Of a stretch of DNA of 64,000 nt, positions 36,600-49,911 are shown piece by piece. A program made the position numbers and the translations under genes. A model generated the notes under the pieces. The model had not been told where the DNA came from. It did no database searches and saw nothing but the letters and a program-made list of their open reading frames with translations. This DNA is from Methyloradius palustris (GTDB taxonomy: Bacteria > Pseudomonadota > Gammaproteobacteria > Burkholderiales > Methylophilaceae). The stretch is from positions 2,108,001 to 2,172,000 of the forward strand of contig NZ_AP024110.1 of the NCBI RefSeq assembly GCF_019703875.1, written 5' to 3'. Every line of letters begins with the position of its first letter. Within the stretch, counting starts at the first letter, position 1.

Positions 36600-36714
36600 G
36601 CCTGGCGTTGACCTACTTTCGCATGCGAAGAGCATACTATCATTGGCGCAGAATCGTTTCACGGCCCTGTTCGAGATGGGAAGGGGTGGTTCCAATTCGC
36701 TATGGACGCCAGAC
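36600..36714 (-). rRNA. rrf: 5S ribosomal RNA
   Basis: About 115 nt. On the minus strand it begins GTCTGGCGTCCATAGCGAAT and contains ATCTCGAACAGGGCCGTGAA-type loops; complementary ends GTCTGGCG / CGCCAGGC close helix I. The edges are accurate to a few bases. Confidence 0.93.
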
Positions 36715-36975
36715 ATAACCGGTAAGTGCCTGAGTGTTCACGAGAGTTATCCCGCTTAGGCCTCAAGCCCAATTAAGCTGTCGCTTTGACTGAACAATTT
36801 GTTCAATCTAGCGTGAAGCTGTATCACCATCACTGGTTGCGCATTAAAACGCGGATACAACTGTCTGTAACAAACAGAAGAAGTAAAGTTTTTGTATTGC
36901 AATTGATTGCGTTGCTTTAGAACAACAACCTTAACTTTGCGATTCATTTACATGAACTCAAGTCTTAAGGTTATA

Positions 36976-39866
<2,891 letters not shown>

Positions 39867-40167
39867 TATAACGTTAAAACCTGAGCCCTTTTACGGGTCC
39901 GCTAAACAACGGTGAAGTTGCTAACTCGCCTTACTCAGTTTCGCGGCAGGGAGTAAATCTGCCAGCTATAGGTTTTCTAAAGCATTACTTCCAACAATAC
40001 CAAGCAGATATTGTTGAACTTGAAATAACCGTCTTATTACCAGCCTAGTTAGAGAACTAGGCCAGAACTTAACGCGTTAAAACATTTCGATTTTGCAATC
40101 AATTACTACCCATTTTGAACACACGAATCTCATCACAAGTATTCATGTGCTCACTTTACTTCTTCCA

Positions 40168-40181
40168 TTTTGTTAAAGATC
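40168..40181 (-). promoter_or_regulatory. boxA-like antitermination element in the 16S-23S spacer
   Basis: The minus strand reads GATCTTTAACAAAAT, close to the E. coli rrn boxA core CTCTTTAACA. It lies between tRNA-Ala and 23S, as in other rrn spacers. Confidence 0.6.
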
Positions 40182-40199
40182 AGACTAACGCCCTAAGAC

Positions 40200-40238
40200 G
40201 TTAGTGATCAATGCTCATCACAAGCATTGATCACTAAC
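40200..40238. repeat. 16-bp perfect hairpin in the 16S-23S spacer
   Basis: GTTAGTGATCAATGCT (40200-40215) and its exact complement (40223-40238) around CATCACA. It sits just before the boxA-like site and is probably a processing signal in the precursor, but its length and perfection are noteworthy. Confidence 0.7.
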
Positions 40239-40255
40239 TACTTACACTAATTGAA

Positions 40256-40331
40256 TGGTGGAGGATGACGGGATCGAACCGACGACCCCCTGCTTGCAAA
40301 GCAGGTGCTCTCCCAGCTGAGCTAATCCCCC
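40256..40331 (-). tRNA. tRNA-Ala (TGC)
   Basis: A 76-nt cloverleaf. Acceptor GGGGGAT pairs with ATCCTCC (one G-U), the anticodon loop is TTTGCAA, the T loop is GGTTCGATCCC and CCA is encoded. It lies in the rrn spacer. Confidence 0.97.
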
Positions 40332-40357
40332 ATTTGAGGCTATCTTCATGAGGAATC

Positions 40358-40434
40358 TGGTGGGTCTGGTTGGGCTCGAACCAACGACCCCCGCCTTATC
40401 AAGACGGTGCTCTAACCAGCTGAGCTACAGACCC
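40358..40434 (-). tRNA. tRNA-Ile (GAT)
   Basis: A 77-nt cloverleaf. Acceptor GGGTCTG pairs with CAGACCC, the anticodon is GAT in CTTGATAAG, the T loop is GGTTCGAGCCC and CCA is encoded. It is the first tRNA after 16S, in the standard Ile-Ala order. Confidence 0.97.
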
Positions 40435-40524
40435 TCGAAGTCTTGTCTTTGAGGACCAATCTTTTAGTGTTGCGCTATTTAAACAACCGATAAGTGTGAA
40501 TGCTTGCAGCCAAGGATTTTTCTC

Positions 40525-42067
<1,543 letters not shown>

Positions 42068-42344
42068 AAACCTAACTATTACTTAATTTTGACCCTCTTG
42101 CGAAGGTCTGTATGTCGCTTTTGCTTAATTCACTCAAATGAATCTTCAGTTCGTCGCTTTGGCTATTGCTAGCCCAAGCTTCTTACAAAGTTCATTCAAG
42201 GTGTTAAGACTTGTATCTTGAGTGCCAAGTAACGCAAACTCTCCTGTTAAACCTGCACAGCGCCCTTTAACAAGCACCGCACAAATAACATCAAGCCGTT
42301 AAATGACTGCCTCAACTACAAGCACTCACACCTATCGATTGTTC

Positions 42345-42360
42345 AATTTTTTAAAGAGCG
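42345..42360 (-). promoter_or_regulatory. boxA-like element in the rrn leader
   Basis: The minus strand reads CGCTCTTTAAAAAATT, near the boxA consensus TGCTCTTTAACA, between tRNA-fMet and 16S. It should recruit the NusB/NusE antitermination complex. Confidence 0.65.
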
Positions 42361-42399
42361 GTTATTACTATTTCAAGCGTGACTTATGTCAGAACAGTT

Positions 42400-42476
42400 T
42401 GGTTGCGGGGACAGGATTTGAACCTGTGACCTTCGGGTTATGAGCCCGACGAGCTGCCAGACTGCTCCACCCCGCG
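42400..42476 (-). tRNA. Initiator tRNA-fMet (CAT)
   Basis: A 77-nt cloverleaf with initiator marks. It starts CGCGGGG and the 3' side is CCCCGCA, leaving C1-A72 unpaired. Three G-C pairs flank the anticodon loop (GGG-CTCATAA-CCC). T loop GGTTCAAATCC and encoded CCA are present. It lies 330 bases upstream of 16S on the same strand, behind the strong promoter. Confidence 0.96.
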
Positions 42477-42519
42477 TCCGCTTCGTTATCTAGTTAAATA
42501 CCTAGCGCCGAGAAGTGAG

Positions 42520-42549
42520 ACTATAGCAAGGAAGCTTGAATATCGTCAA
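42520..42549 (-). promoter_or_regulatory. Sigma-70-type promoter for tRNA-fMet and the rrn operon
   Basis: The minus strand has TTGACG (42549-42544), an 18-base spacer and TATAGT (42525-42520), 44 bases before the tRNA. A GC-rich discriminator (TCTCGGCGC) follows, typical of stable-RNA promoters under stringent control. Confidence 0.75.
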
Positions 42550-42712
42550 GCCTAATTTGTGAATTTCATTAGGCTAAGGAGTAGATTTTCTTGCGAATTC
42601 AGAGCAAAAAACCAAAATAAATTCATTAAAATCAACCCACTTAAATAAGTTAAAAAGTAATGAATAAAAGCATCAAATTATTGCAATTGAACAAGGGCAA
42701 AACTTAATGTCT

Positions 42713-43474
42713 TTAATTTATCCCGGCAAAGTGCTGACGTACTTGTATCAAGTCATGCTCAGTATCAACACCCGTGGCTGGCGCATTATCTGTAATTGCA
42801 ACGCTGATTTTGTAGCCATGCCATAAGGCACGTAGTTGCTCAAGAGACTCTAGCTGCTCGATATTGGCAGGCTGAAGGGTTGCGTATGTGTTGAGGAATG
42901 AAGTGCGGTAGGCATAAATGCCAATGTGTCGATAATGCTTTGCATCTACAGGTAAAGGTTGATTCCCTGCAAAAGCATCGCGTGGATATGGAATCGGCGC
43001 GCGGCTAAAGTAAAGTGCATAACCTGCTTGATCCATCACCACCTTCACCACATTAGGGTTAAGCAACACCACATGGTCATGCAGTGGATGACTTGCCGTT
43101 GCAATAGAAGCATGAGGATGTTCTTCAAGGTTGGCAGCGACTTCCCTTATCAGATCAGGATCGATTAAGGGCTCATCACCTTGCACATTCACTACAATTG
43201 CCTCATCTGGCCAACCAAAAATCTTGGCGACTTCCGCAATACGATCTGTTCCTGATGCGTGATCTTGGCGTGTCATCACAGCAGAAAATCCGCAGGCATG
43301 TACTTGATCAGCAATTGCCTGATGATCAGTGGCTACCGTCACCGAGGCTGCCCCGCTAGATAAGGCTTGTTCGAACACGCGTACCACCATCGGCTTACCA
43401 GCAATGTCGAGCATTGGCTTGGCTGGCAAACGGCTATTGCCGTAACGTGCGGGAATGACTACATGGAAGTGCAA
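42713..43474 (-). CDS. kdsB: 3-deoxy-manno-octulosonate cytidylyltransferase
   Basis: A 253-residue enzyme that activates Kdo to CMP-Kdo for lipopolysaccharide core synthesis. It opens VVIPARYGNSRLPAKPM, the CTP-binding motif, and contains NVQGDEPLIDPDL. It starts at TTG 43474, two bases after the trm112 stop; no ATG fits better. It is the last gene of the exbB-exbD-msbA-lpxK-trm112-kdsB envelope operon. I see no hairpin terminator between it and the rrn promoter. Confidence 0.96.
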   Translation of the reverse strand: MHFHVVIPARYGNSRLPAKPMLDIAGKPMVVRVFEQALSSGAASVTVATDHQAIADQVHACGFSAVMTRQDHASGTDRIAEVAKIFGWPDEAIVVNVQGDEPLIDPDLIREVAANLEEHPHASIATASHPLHDHVVLLNPNVVKVVMDQAGYALYFSRAPIPYPRDAFAGNQPLPVDAKHYRHIGIYAYRTSFLNTYATLQPANIEQLESLEQLRALWHGYKISVAITDNAPATGVDTEHDLIQVRQHFAGIN

Positions 43475-43476
43475 AC

Positions 43477-43656
43477 CTACACCTCTTCTTCAGCAGCCAA
43501 TTTTCTGGCTTCGTCTTCCAGCATCACTGGAATACCATCACGTATAGGGTAAGCCAAGCGTGCAGAGCACGAAATCAACTCCTGCGCTTCCTTTTTATAA
43601 ATCAATGGCCCTTTTGTGACCGGGCAGACCAATATTTGAAGTAATTTTTTATCCAT
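43477..43656 (-). CDS. Trm112-family small zinc-ribbon-like protein
   Basis: A 59-residue protein that I read directly: ATG 43656, MDKKLLQILVCPVTKGPLIY, ending before TAG at 43477. It is the YcaR/Trm112 family usually found between lpxK and kdsB. The classic four-cysteine ribbon is reduced: the first CP and a later SC remain. Homologues may activate methyltransferases; the bacterial role is unsettled. It ends two bases before kdsB. Confidence 0.9.
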   Translation of the reverse strand: MDKKLLQILVCPVTKGPLIYKKEAQELISCSARLAYPIRDGIPVMLEDEARKLAAEEEV

Positions 43657-43673
43657 AGATTCTATCCTGCTTG

Positions 43674-44705
43674 TTATTTACTTAAAGCCTTAAACATGGC
43701 TAGTTTACTCATAATCAACGCAGTCAGACGATCTTCCACAATCGCCTCTACTGGCAAAAACCACCAGTTATCTTTTGCAAAGGGTTGACATTTTACAGCG
43801 TCTTTTTCCGTCATCAGTATTACTTCAGCGCCTTGAATTTGCAAATCCGCCACCTTAAAAGCGTGATGATCTGAAAATACATGGCGATCAAACCGCAAAC
43901 CAAGATTCTCAAGTTGCTGAAAAAAGCGTTGTGGATTACCGATGCCAACGACCGCATGTAATTTTTTTCCTGCAAAATCCTTTGCAGTAGCAAACTGTGT
44001 ATCATCGGCTAAAGATTGAAACTGCTTGCCCTGCAACGACATACCAAAATGATTGGCTGCAGAATCCTGGGTAGGTTGACCACCATTAAAAATCACGGCA
44101 TCCACTTTTTTCAATCGATCCACCAATTCGCGCAACGGCCCTGCAGGTAACAAATAGCCATTACCAAAACCCCGACTGGCATCAACCACAACCAGCTCAA
44201 TATCGCGCTTCAACCGATAGTGCTGCAATCCATCATCGCTAATGATCACATTACATTTCGGGTGAACTTGAAGCAGCTTTTGCGCAACCGCAATACGGTC
44301 GCCCCCCACCCACACTGGGCATGACGCACGCTTAGCAAGCAGAACAGGTTCGTCGCCTACCAAGCCAGGATTGCTATCTGCATAGACTGGGGAAATTTTG
44401 CTGTGGCTGGCCCCATAACCGCGACTGATAATCGCAGGAGAGTATCCTGCATGAATTAGCTGCTCTGACAACCATAGCACCAGCGGTGTTTTACCTGTGC
44501 CGCCAATATTGATATTGCCGACAACAACAACAGGCACAGGGAGTTTGTAAGATTTAAAAAGCCCGAGCTTATAAACTACTCTTCGAAAATATGAAAGAAA
44601 TCCAAATATCCACGAGAGTGGTATTAATAGAACATGCCAGACGCTAAGGCCATACCATCTGCGCTGCAAAGCCTCTTTAAACCATGCGTTGATGGAGGTC
44701 GCCAT
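43674..44705 (-). CDS. lpxK: Tetraacyldisaccharide 4'-kinase
   Basis: A 343-residue lipid A kinase. An N-terminal membrane helix (VWHVLLIPLSWIFGFLSYF) is followed by the P-loop GGTGKTPLV in the family motif VVVGNINIGGTGKTP, and IISDDGLQHYRL. It phosphorylates the lipid A disaccharide at the inner membrane. It starts three bases after the msbA stop. Confidence 0.96.
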   Translation of the reverse strand: MATSINAWFKEALQRRWYGLSVWHVLLIPLSWIFGFLSYFRRVVYKLGLFKSYKLPVPVVVVGNINIGGTGKTPLVLWLSEQLIHAGYSPAIISRGYGASHSKISPVYADSNPGLVGDEPVLLAKRASCPVWVGGDRIAVAQKLLQVHPKCNVIISDDGLQHYRLKRDIELVVVDASRGFGNGYLLPAGPLRELVDRLKKVDAVIFNGGQPTQDSAANHFGMSLQGKQFQSLADDTQFATAKDFAGKKLHAVVGIGNPQRFFQQLENLGLRFDRHVFSDHHAFKVADLQIQGAEVILMTEKDAVKCQPFAKDNWWFLPVEAIVEDRLTALIMSKLAMFKALSK

Positions 44706-44708
44706 AAT

Positions 44709-46463
44709 TTAATGGAATTGTTTTTGATACAGCTTTGCGTAATGCCCATGCGCCTCAAGTAGCGAAGCATGTGTACCGCTTTCGATGATTTCACCTTGCT
44801 CTAGCACCAGTATGCGATCTGCATTCTCAATAGTTGAGAGTCGATGTGCGATAACGATAGTGGTTCGATTGTGCATCAAGGTATCTAGCGCGGCCTGCAC
44901 ATGTTGTTCGGACTCTGTATCAAGCGCTGAAGTGGCTTCATCGAGCAAGAGTATGGGTGCATCTTTCAAAATGGCACGGGCAATCGCCAATCGCTGCCGT
45001 TGACCACCAGAGAGGCGTACGCCGCGATCACCGATCTGGCTATATAGCCCATTTGGTAATTGCTGAATGAACTCCCAAGCATGTGCAGCTTTGGCCGCCG
45101 CAATCACTTCAGCCTCACTCGCATTACGCAAAAGGCCATAGGCGATATTATTAAATACTGTGTCATTGAAGAGAATGACATCCTGGCTGACCAGCGCAAA
45201 TTGCTGACGTAGATTTTTGAGAGTTAAAGTACGTACATCAACACCATCAAGCAGCAAATCGCCAGCTTGCTGCTCATAGAAACGTGGCAACAGATTCACC
45301 AGGGTGGTCTTGCCGCCGCCGGATCTGCCTACCAATGCAAGCTTTTCGCCTGGTTTAACGCTAAAACTCAATTGATTCAGCGCTGGGCGTTTTGCGTTTT
45401 CATATTGCAGCGTCACATGGCGAAACTCGATTTCACCTTTAGCACGGTCGACTGTTTCTTCACCGCCATCAACCTCAGGCACGCTATCCATTAGAGAAAA
45501 TATACTCTTAGCCGCAGCGAGACCGACTTGCATATCTTCATTCAAGCCCGTCAGGCTTTTAATAGGTGAAATCAACATTAGCAAAGCACCAATAAATGCA
45601 GCGAATTCACCCGCAGTAAATTTGCCGACTGCATAATAGACGACAAAGCCCAGAGCCAGCGCGGCTAGAAGTTCTACAACCATACTATTGATGCCCGAGA
45701 TTCGTGCCAATCGTATTTGCATGTGACGATTTTTACCTACCGCATGACTAAATCGCTGAAACTCATAGTCAGAACCGCCAAATATTTTCACCATGCGCTG
45801 GCCTGTCACAGCCTCTTCAGCGACTTGGGTCATCTCCCCCATAGACTCTTGTACCGTGGTACCAGCCTCTCGGAGTTTAGGTGACATTTTCTTGAGATAC
45901 ACCGTCATCAGCGGCGCCATAATGGCGAAAATCAGCGTCAAGCGCCAATCCAGATAAAGCATATAACCGAGCATACCGATAATCGTCAGGCTATCTCGTA
46001 CTGCGCTGACAGCCGCACTGGTGCTCGCTCTGGCCATTTGCTCGGTATCAAAAGTAAGCTTGGAAGTCACAATCCCAGCTGAATGCGCATCAAAAAAACT
46101 CACAGGTAAGCTCATCAACTTGGAAAATGCATCACGACGTAAATTTTCGACAACTCGACGCCCTACCCATCGCATAGCAAAATTGGATAAGAACCCAGCG
46201 ACCGCGCGAATCGCCAATAGACCGAATAACATAAGCGGCAGGATACTGAGCTTGGCTGAGTCTTGCTTCACAAAGCCTTCATCCGTCACCATTTTGATGG
46301 TGGCGAGAAAACCAGTATTAGTAGCCGATAAAATTACGAGTGAAACAACACTCAATGCAAAGACCACCCAATAGCGGGTAGCATATTTGATTAGACGCAG
46401 ATAAAGCGTCTTTGCGTCTGAGATTGGGGCATTCATTTCAGGTTGGGATGTTTTCTTTGACAT
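44709..46463 (-). CDS. msbA: Lipid A export ATP-binding/permease protein MsbA
   Basis: A 584-residue ABC half-transporter that flips lipid A-core across the inner membrane. The six-span domain fills about the first 320 residues. The ABC domain has Walker A GRSGGGKTTLVNLLPRFY, signature LSGGQRQRLAIARA and Walker B ILLLDEATSALD. Its place between exbD and lpxK fits envelope assembly. Confidence 0.95.
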   Translation of the reverse strand: MSKKTSQPEMNAPISDAKTLYLRLIKYATRYWVVFALSVVSLVILSATNTGFLATIKMVTDEGFVKQDSAKLSILPLMLFGLLAIRAVAGFLSNFAMRWVGRRVVENLRRDAFSKLMSLPVSFFDAHSAGIVTSKLTFDTEQMARASTSAAVSAVRDSLTIIGMLGYMLYLDWRLTLIFAIMAPLMTVYLKKMSPKLREAGTTVQESMGEMTQVAEEAVTGQRMVKIFGGSDYEFQRFSHAVGKNRHMQIRLARISGINSMVVELLAALALGFVVYYAVGKFTAGEFAAFIGALLMLISPIKSLTGLNEDMQVGLAAAKSIFSLMDSVPEVDGGEETVDRAKGEIEFRHVTLQYENAKRPALNQLSFSVKPGEKLALVGRSGGGKTTLVNLLPRFYEQQAGDLLLDGVDVRTLTLKNLRQQFALVSQDVILFNDTVFNNIAYGLLRNASEAEVIAAAKAAHAWEFIQQLPNGLYSQIGDRGVRLSGGQRQRLAIARAILKDAPILLLDEATSALDTESEQHVQAALDTLMHNRTTIVIAHRLSTIENADRILVLEQGEIIESGTHASLLEAHGHYAKLYQKQFH

Positions 46464-46489
46464 ACTTTTTAGTGGTTATTAAAACGACA

Positions 46490-46514
46490 AGAACACATCA
46501 TTTTGATGTGTTCT
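46490..46514 (-). repeat. Hairpin between exbD and msbA
   Basis: GAACACATCA and TGATGTGTTC form a 10-bp stem around TTT. On the minus strand the tail is only moderately T-rich (TTGTCGTTTTA), so partial termination or mRNA stabilisation is possible. Confidence 0.55.
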
Positions 46515-46572
46515 TTCAATGCGCAAGTGATTCAAGAACAAACAAAGCCAAGTAATAACATGGCTTTGGATA

Positions 46573-46995
46573 TTAAGAGCCCGATTTGATTTGAGTAGCA
46601 AAAGTGATGTGAGTGAAGTTTTCCTGACGGGCTGCTTCCATCACATTCACTACAGACTGATGAGTGCTATTACCATCTGCATTAATCACGATAGTTGGAT
46701 CTTTACCATCAGGCACGGCACGGCGCAATGCCTCGCCTATGCTCGCCACATTGGGGTCAGATAGTGCAGTGCTGTTCACCGAATAATGTCCTGATGCATC
46801 AATATCTACTGTGATTATCAGCGGCTTTTCCTGTTGCGGATTAGCTTCAGCCGTCGGCAGATTAATCTGTAGTTCGCTCACACGTGAGAAAGTCGCGCTG
46901 ACGACCAAGAAGATGATGATGACCAACAGAACGTCAATCAGTGGCACTAGGTTCATTTCCAGATCTTCGTGCTTTTTTCCGCGTTGAAAATTCAT
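46573..46995 (-). CDS. exbD: ExbD/TolR-family biopolymer transport protein
   Basis: A 140-residue protein: a short basic N-terminus and one membrane span (LVPLIDVLLVIIIFLVVSATF) with the conserved Asp in the span. A periplasmic domain follows. It uses the proton gradient with ExbB to energise TonB-like or Tol-like transport. It is 19 bases after exbB. Confidence 0.93.
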   Translation of the reverse strand: MNFQRGKKHEDLEMNLVPLIDVLLVIIIFLVVSATFSRVSELQINLPTAEANPQQEKPLIITVDIDASGHYSVNSTALSDPNVASIGEALRRAVPDGKDPTIVINADGNSTHQSVVNVMEAARQENFTHITFATQIKSGS

Positions 46996-47014
46996 GTCTA
47001 GATGGCCTTAATAA

Positions 47015-47620
47015 TTATTTACGAACGCCGTGGATGATTTCAACCAGCTTGATTGCCTGTTGCTCCATTTCGATGATTAAACCATCAACCTTGCCGCGGA
47101 AATAACGATAGAAAATCATCGCTGGCACAGCCACCACAATACCGCCGGCTGTGTTGTAGAGCGCAATTGAAATGCCGCGAGCAAACTGTGCAATATCATG
47201 GCCTGTAGAAGTGAAGGCGCCGAACAATTCCACCATACCGATGACGGTACCAAGCAAACCAAGCAAAGGGCTAACTGTAGCAATAGTTCCCAGAGCCGTA
47301 AGATAACGATCCAATTTGTGAGCAACTGAGCGACCAGACTCTTCAATGGCCTCTTTCATGACTTCGCGTGGCGCATCTATATTGCTCAAAGCACTGGCAA
47401 ATATTTCACCGAGTAAAGAATGCTGCGCCAATTTGTCACAGGCTTCTTTGGTAATGCTGCCTTGGCTTAAGCCTTTTTGTACTTCTGGTAGTAAATTACT
47501 TGGGGCGACGATGTCTTCGCGCAAAGCCCAAAAACGCTCAGCGATAATCGCCAAGGTCACTACAGAAGCGAATATCAGAGGCCAGATTGGCCAGCCAGCC
47601 GCTAGAATAATTTCCCACAC
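47015..47620 (-). CDS. exbB: MotA/TolQ/ExbB-family proton channel protein
   Basis: A 201-residue protein with three membrane spans. The hallmark second and third spans include GTIATVSPLLGLLGTVIGMV and LYNTAGGIVVAVPAMIFY. It pairs with ExbD. I start at GTG 47620 because AGGAG lies seven bases upstream and the protein then begins MWEIILAAGWP as in homologues. The open frame to 47683 adds a basic leader with no ribosome-binding site. It is first in the envelope operon, downstream of the comEC remnant. Confidence 0.93.
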   Translation of the reverse strand: MWEIILAAGWPIWPLIFASVVTLAIIAERFWALREDIVAPSNLLPEVQKGLSQGSITKEACDKLAQHSLLGEIFASALSNIDAPREVMKEAIEESGRSVAHKLDRYLTALGTIATVSPLLGLLGTVIGMVELFGAFTSTGHDIAQFARGISIALYNTAGGIVVAVPAMIFYRYFRGKVDGLIIEMEQQAIKLVEIIHGVRK

Positions 47621-47761
47621 AGAAGTGCTCCTAAAGGTTCTATAAATTGCCGCTACTTTAGCGCGCGGGCAGATTTTCAGCAAGCACGCCTTATATTAAT
47701 CGCTGGCATTTACCTTTCTTAACAATCGGTGACCATTCACAACCATAGTGTTCTTCGGTAA

Positions 47762-48000
47762 CTATTCGCTTTGAGCAGTCCAGTAGTGTTTTGCCTGTTG
47801 CCGCCATCGTTGAATGATGATGCCCTGCTTTTCAGTAAAATCGAGCAATACCGCGCCATCTTGGTCTGAGCGATATATATGACTACCTATCGCCTCATAT
47901 TTATCTACGATTTGCACTTTAGGATGCCCAAACCGATTAAGGTAACCGACAGTAAAAACTGCAATTGCTGGCTCAACTGCGGCAACAAACTATGCCGTAG
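47762..48000 (-). pseudogene. comEC: comEC 3' remnant (C-terminal end of the DNA-uptake channel protein)
   Basis: The minus strand encodes FVAAVEPAIAVFTVGYLNRF, then GHPKVQIVDKYEAIGSHIYR, ending AKHYWTAQSE and TAG at 47762. The VGY-NRFGHP block is the conserved C-terminal end of the ComEC/Rec2 metallo-beta-lactamase-like domain. Reading upstream, homology is lost at about 47990-48020, where a TAG appears in frame. No start or channel domain is present. comEC next to exbB-exbD is a common betaproteobacterial order, so this was its native place. Confidence 0.85.
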
Positions 48001-48145
48001 GCACTGCGAAGCAGTCTTAAACAACATTGAGAGACAATATTATTTAATTGATTAAGTGCTACCGTAGGTATGTCATTAAGAGTGTTAATAGGCTTTGCTA
48101 TTATTAATGCTCAATCAATAGTCTTTTTGAATTAAGGTTTCGATA

Positions 48146-48679
48146 ATGAAGAAAAATAATAATTTGATGCTTTACTTAATAGCACTTTATTTGCTGTTTA
48201 CATTAGTTGGATGCACGACATTTCCGACAGAAGCACCCACGTTTAATGCTGATTCAATAGCTAACTTAGGGATCAAGTCAGCAGAAATTAAAGCACAAGA
48301 AAAAGCATTGTTCGGTGTGACATCACTTGATTCGACTGTCGCAGACCTAAGACCAAGTTATGTCATTCAAACAGGTGATGCACTTTATTTTGTGACTTGG
48401 AACGAAGGGCTTAAGCAATATAAGAAAGAGCTATCTTTGCCGTTAGGTCGTATCAATAGTGTTGCTTTGGTTAGATATGGAACGTTCGGACACATAAGGC
48501 AGGTTCACATAACGACTGATTCAGAGCTGGTCGTAATGAGTTTTACTGTGGGTGAGAATGAAATCGCTGAGAAGGCATTTTCGACACTAGCTGATGCTGG
48601 TGTGAAAGTGTCGGAGAAGAGTCAGTTTGTCAGGGGTGCTAATGATAGCTTAGTTATACCTTTATTTATTTCGAGATAG
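48146..48679 (+). CDS. Hypothetical lipoprotein
   Basis: A 177-residue protein with a lipoprotein signal: MKKNNNLMLYLIALYLL then the lipobox LVGC (Cys at about residue 23). The rest is soluble with no recognised domain; SYVIQTGDALYFVTWNEG is weakly LysM/OB-like but not assignable. It is the first gene of the island and stands alone on the plus strand, convergent with the reverse transcriptase. Confidence 0.65.
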   Translation: MKKNNNLMLYLIALYLLFTLVGCTTFPTEAPTFNADSIANLGIKSAEIKAQEKALFGVTSLDSTVADLRPSYVIQTGDALYFVTWNEGLKQYKKELSLPLGRINSVALVRYGTFGHIRQVHITTDSELVVMSFTVGENEIAEKAFSTLADAGVKVSEKSQFVRGANDSLVIPLFISR

Positions 48680-48685
48680 TAAGAA

Positions 48686-49582
48686 TCAGCTATAAATGAG
48701 GGTAGGCTGGTAATCTATCAAACCAGCATTTACCTTTTCAATTTGTTTGGCCTGTTGCAAAGAGCCTTTTAAGGACTTCTTTAATATGACTTTATCAGCT
48801 TCTGACACTGCATTTTGAATAGCAATTTTTTTATCACGTATTGTTTTATGCTGTTCATTGGGTAGTAAACATTGATTATATTTGACAATTACGCCTGTGA
48901 GTTTTTTGGGTGCATAAGCCGAATAAGTTATGGTTTTTTCAACAGACATGCTCAACCCATAACTAAGAATCATTTTACGAATTTCATACAAGAATGCTCT
49001 ATTTGCTTGTGAGCCAGATATGGTTAAGTCGTCGACATACAAAGTAAAGCTGCAGCCTGCGGAATTTGCATGTGAGTGAATTTGGTCAAAGAGTTTTTTG
49101 CAGGCAAAGAAAGCAACATAACCACTAATCACGCTGCCTGTAGGTAAATGCTTTTGTTGAAAGCAACAAATATTTGCCAATATCTCCGCAATATCTTTGG
49201 CACATTTAAACTGTTCGACAAACATTTGTTTAACCATCTGTTTGCTGATACTAGGGAAATATTTTGATATGTCTGTCTTAGCGACTGGATGAATGCCTTT
49301 ATGTTCATAAGCATTATCTACATATGATCTAAACTTCTGAGAATAGACATAATCAGGAACTCGAATTCGAGCTAAGTAGTAGGCGATTTTGCCGTGCACT
49401 ACATTAAGCAATCCAACTGGATGCTGTATTGGTCTATTTTTTTTATTTAGAAAAGTACGGTAACTTCCATCTTTCAGTAGCCTATCAAGTCTGTTTAACT
49501 TGATATTTAGGCGTTTCTCAAGTTGATTAAGCCCAACAATACGATATAGAGGCGACTGATCAATTGAGTATTGCTTATGCAT
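48686..49582 (-). CDS. Retron-like reverse transcriptase
   Basis: A compact 298-residue RT. The catalytic motif YVDD is at residues 182-185 in FTLYVDDLTISG. The first carboxylate lies in KTDISKYFPSI (residues 102-112), with LPTG at 146-149. The retron region-X pattern NAxxH occurs as NAYEH (90-94), and KLTG (227-230) replaces the usual VTG of region Y. There is no maturase or endonuclease domain, so a group II intron is unlikely. It follows the XRE gene with an 8-base overlap, and a hairpin-rich region lies upstream. Retron RTs make multicopy single-stranded DNA and serve in phage defence; the specific type is not clear. Confidence 0.85.
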   Translation of the reverse strand: MHKQYSIDQSPLYRIVGLNQLEKRLNIKLNRLDRLLKDGSYRTFLNKKNRPIQHPVGLLNVVHGKIAYYLARIRVPDYVYSQKFRSYVDNAYEHKGIHPVAKTDISKYFPSISKQMVKQMFVEQFKCAKDIAEILANICCFQQKHLPTGSVISGYVAFFACKKLFDQIHSHANSAGCSFTLYVDDLTISGSQANRAFLYEIRKMILSYGLSMSVEKTITYSAYAPKKLTGVIVKYNQCLLPNEQHKTIRDKKIAIQNAVSEADKVILKKSLKGSLQQAKQIEKVNAGLIDYQPTLIYS

Positions 49583-49880
49583 TAGTCACCAGATCAGTTT
49601 CTTCGATCCATTCTAGTAGCTTCAGAACCTTGTCTGCAGCAGCCACTTTTAATTTATCGGTTGGCTTGTAAGGTTTCGCCATTTCTTCTGAAAATAACAA
49701 AATGGTAGACACTGGCATTTTGAAAGTTTCGGAATATTTAGTGAGAAGCTCTATCGGCGGAGTTTTGACACCCTTTTCAATTTCGCACAAGTACGTATTC
49801 GAAATCTCAAACTTTTTAGCTAAATCAGTTTGAGTATATTGGTGGTATGTTCGAAGCAATTTTAAAGCACGGTTTAACAA
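49575..49880 (-). CDS. XRE-family helix-turn-helix protein
   Basis: A 101-residue protein from TTG 49880 (AAAAGGA six bases upstream), or 117 residues if a TTG at 49928 is used. The HTH (TQTDLAKKFEISNTYLCEIE, about residues 15-34) is of the Cro/CI type. Its stop overlaps the RT start, so the two are coupled. It may repress the cassette through the palindrome at 50358-50372, or be the accessory protein that some retron types carry. Confidence 0.85.
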   Translation of the reverse strand: MLNRALKLLRTYHQYTQTDLAKKFEISNTYLCEIEKGVKTPPIELLTKYSETFKMPVSTILLFSEEMAKPYKPTDKLKVAAADKVLKLLEWIEETDLVTNA

Positions 49881-49911
49881 AACGTATCCTTTTAGAGAGT
49901 TGGGGTGCTGA

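Noticed and set aside
48001..48080. CCGTAGG repeated at 47995 and 48061 as an att core
   Set aside because: Seven bases is too short, and I found no copy at the right end of the island.
48686..49582. The reverse transcriptase as part of a group II intron or a diversity-generating retroelement
   Set aside because: There is no maturase or HNH extension and no variable/template repeat pair beside it; the NAxxH pattern favours the retron group.
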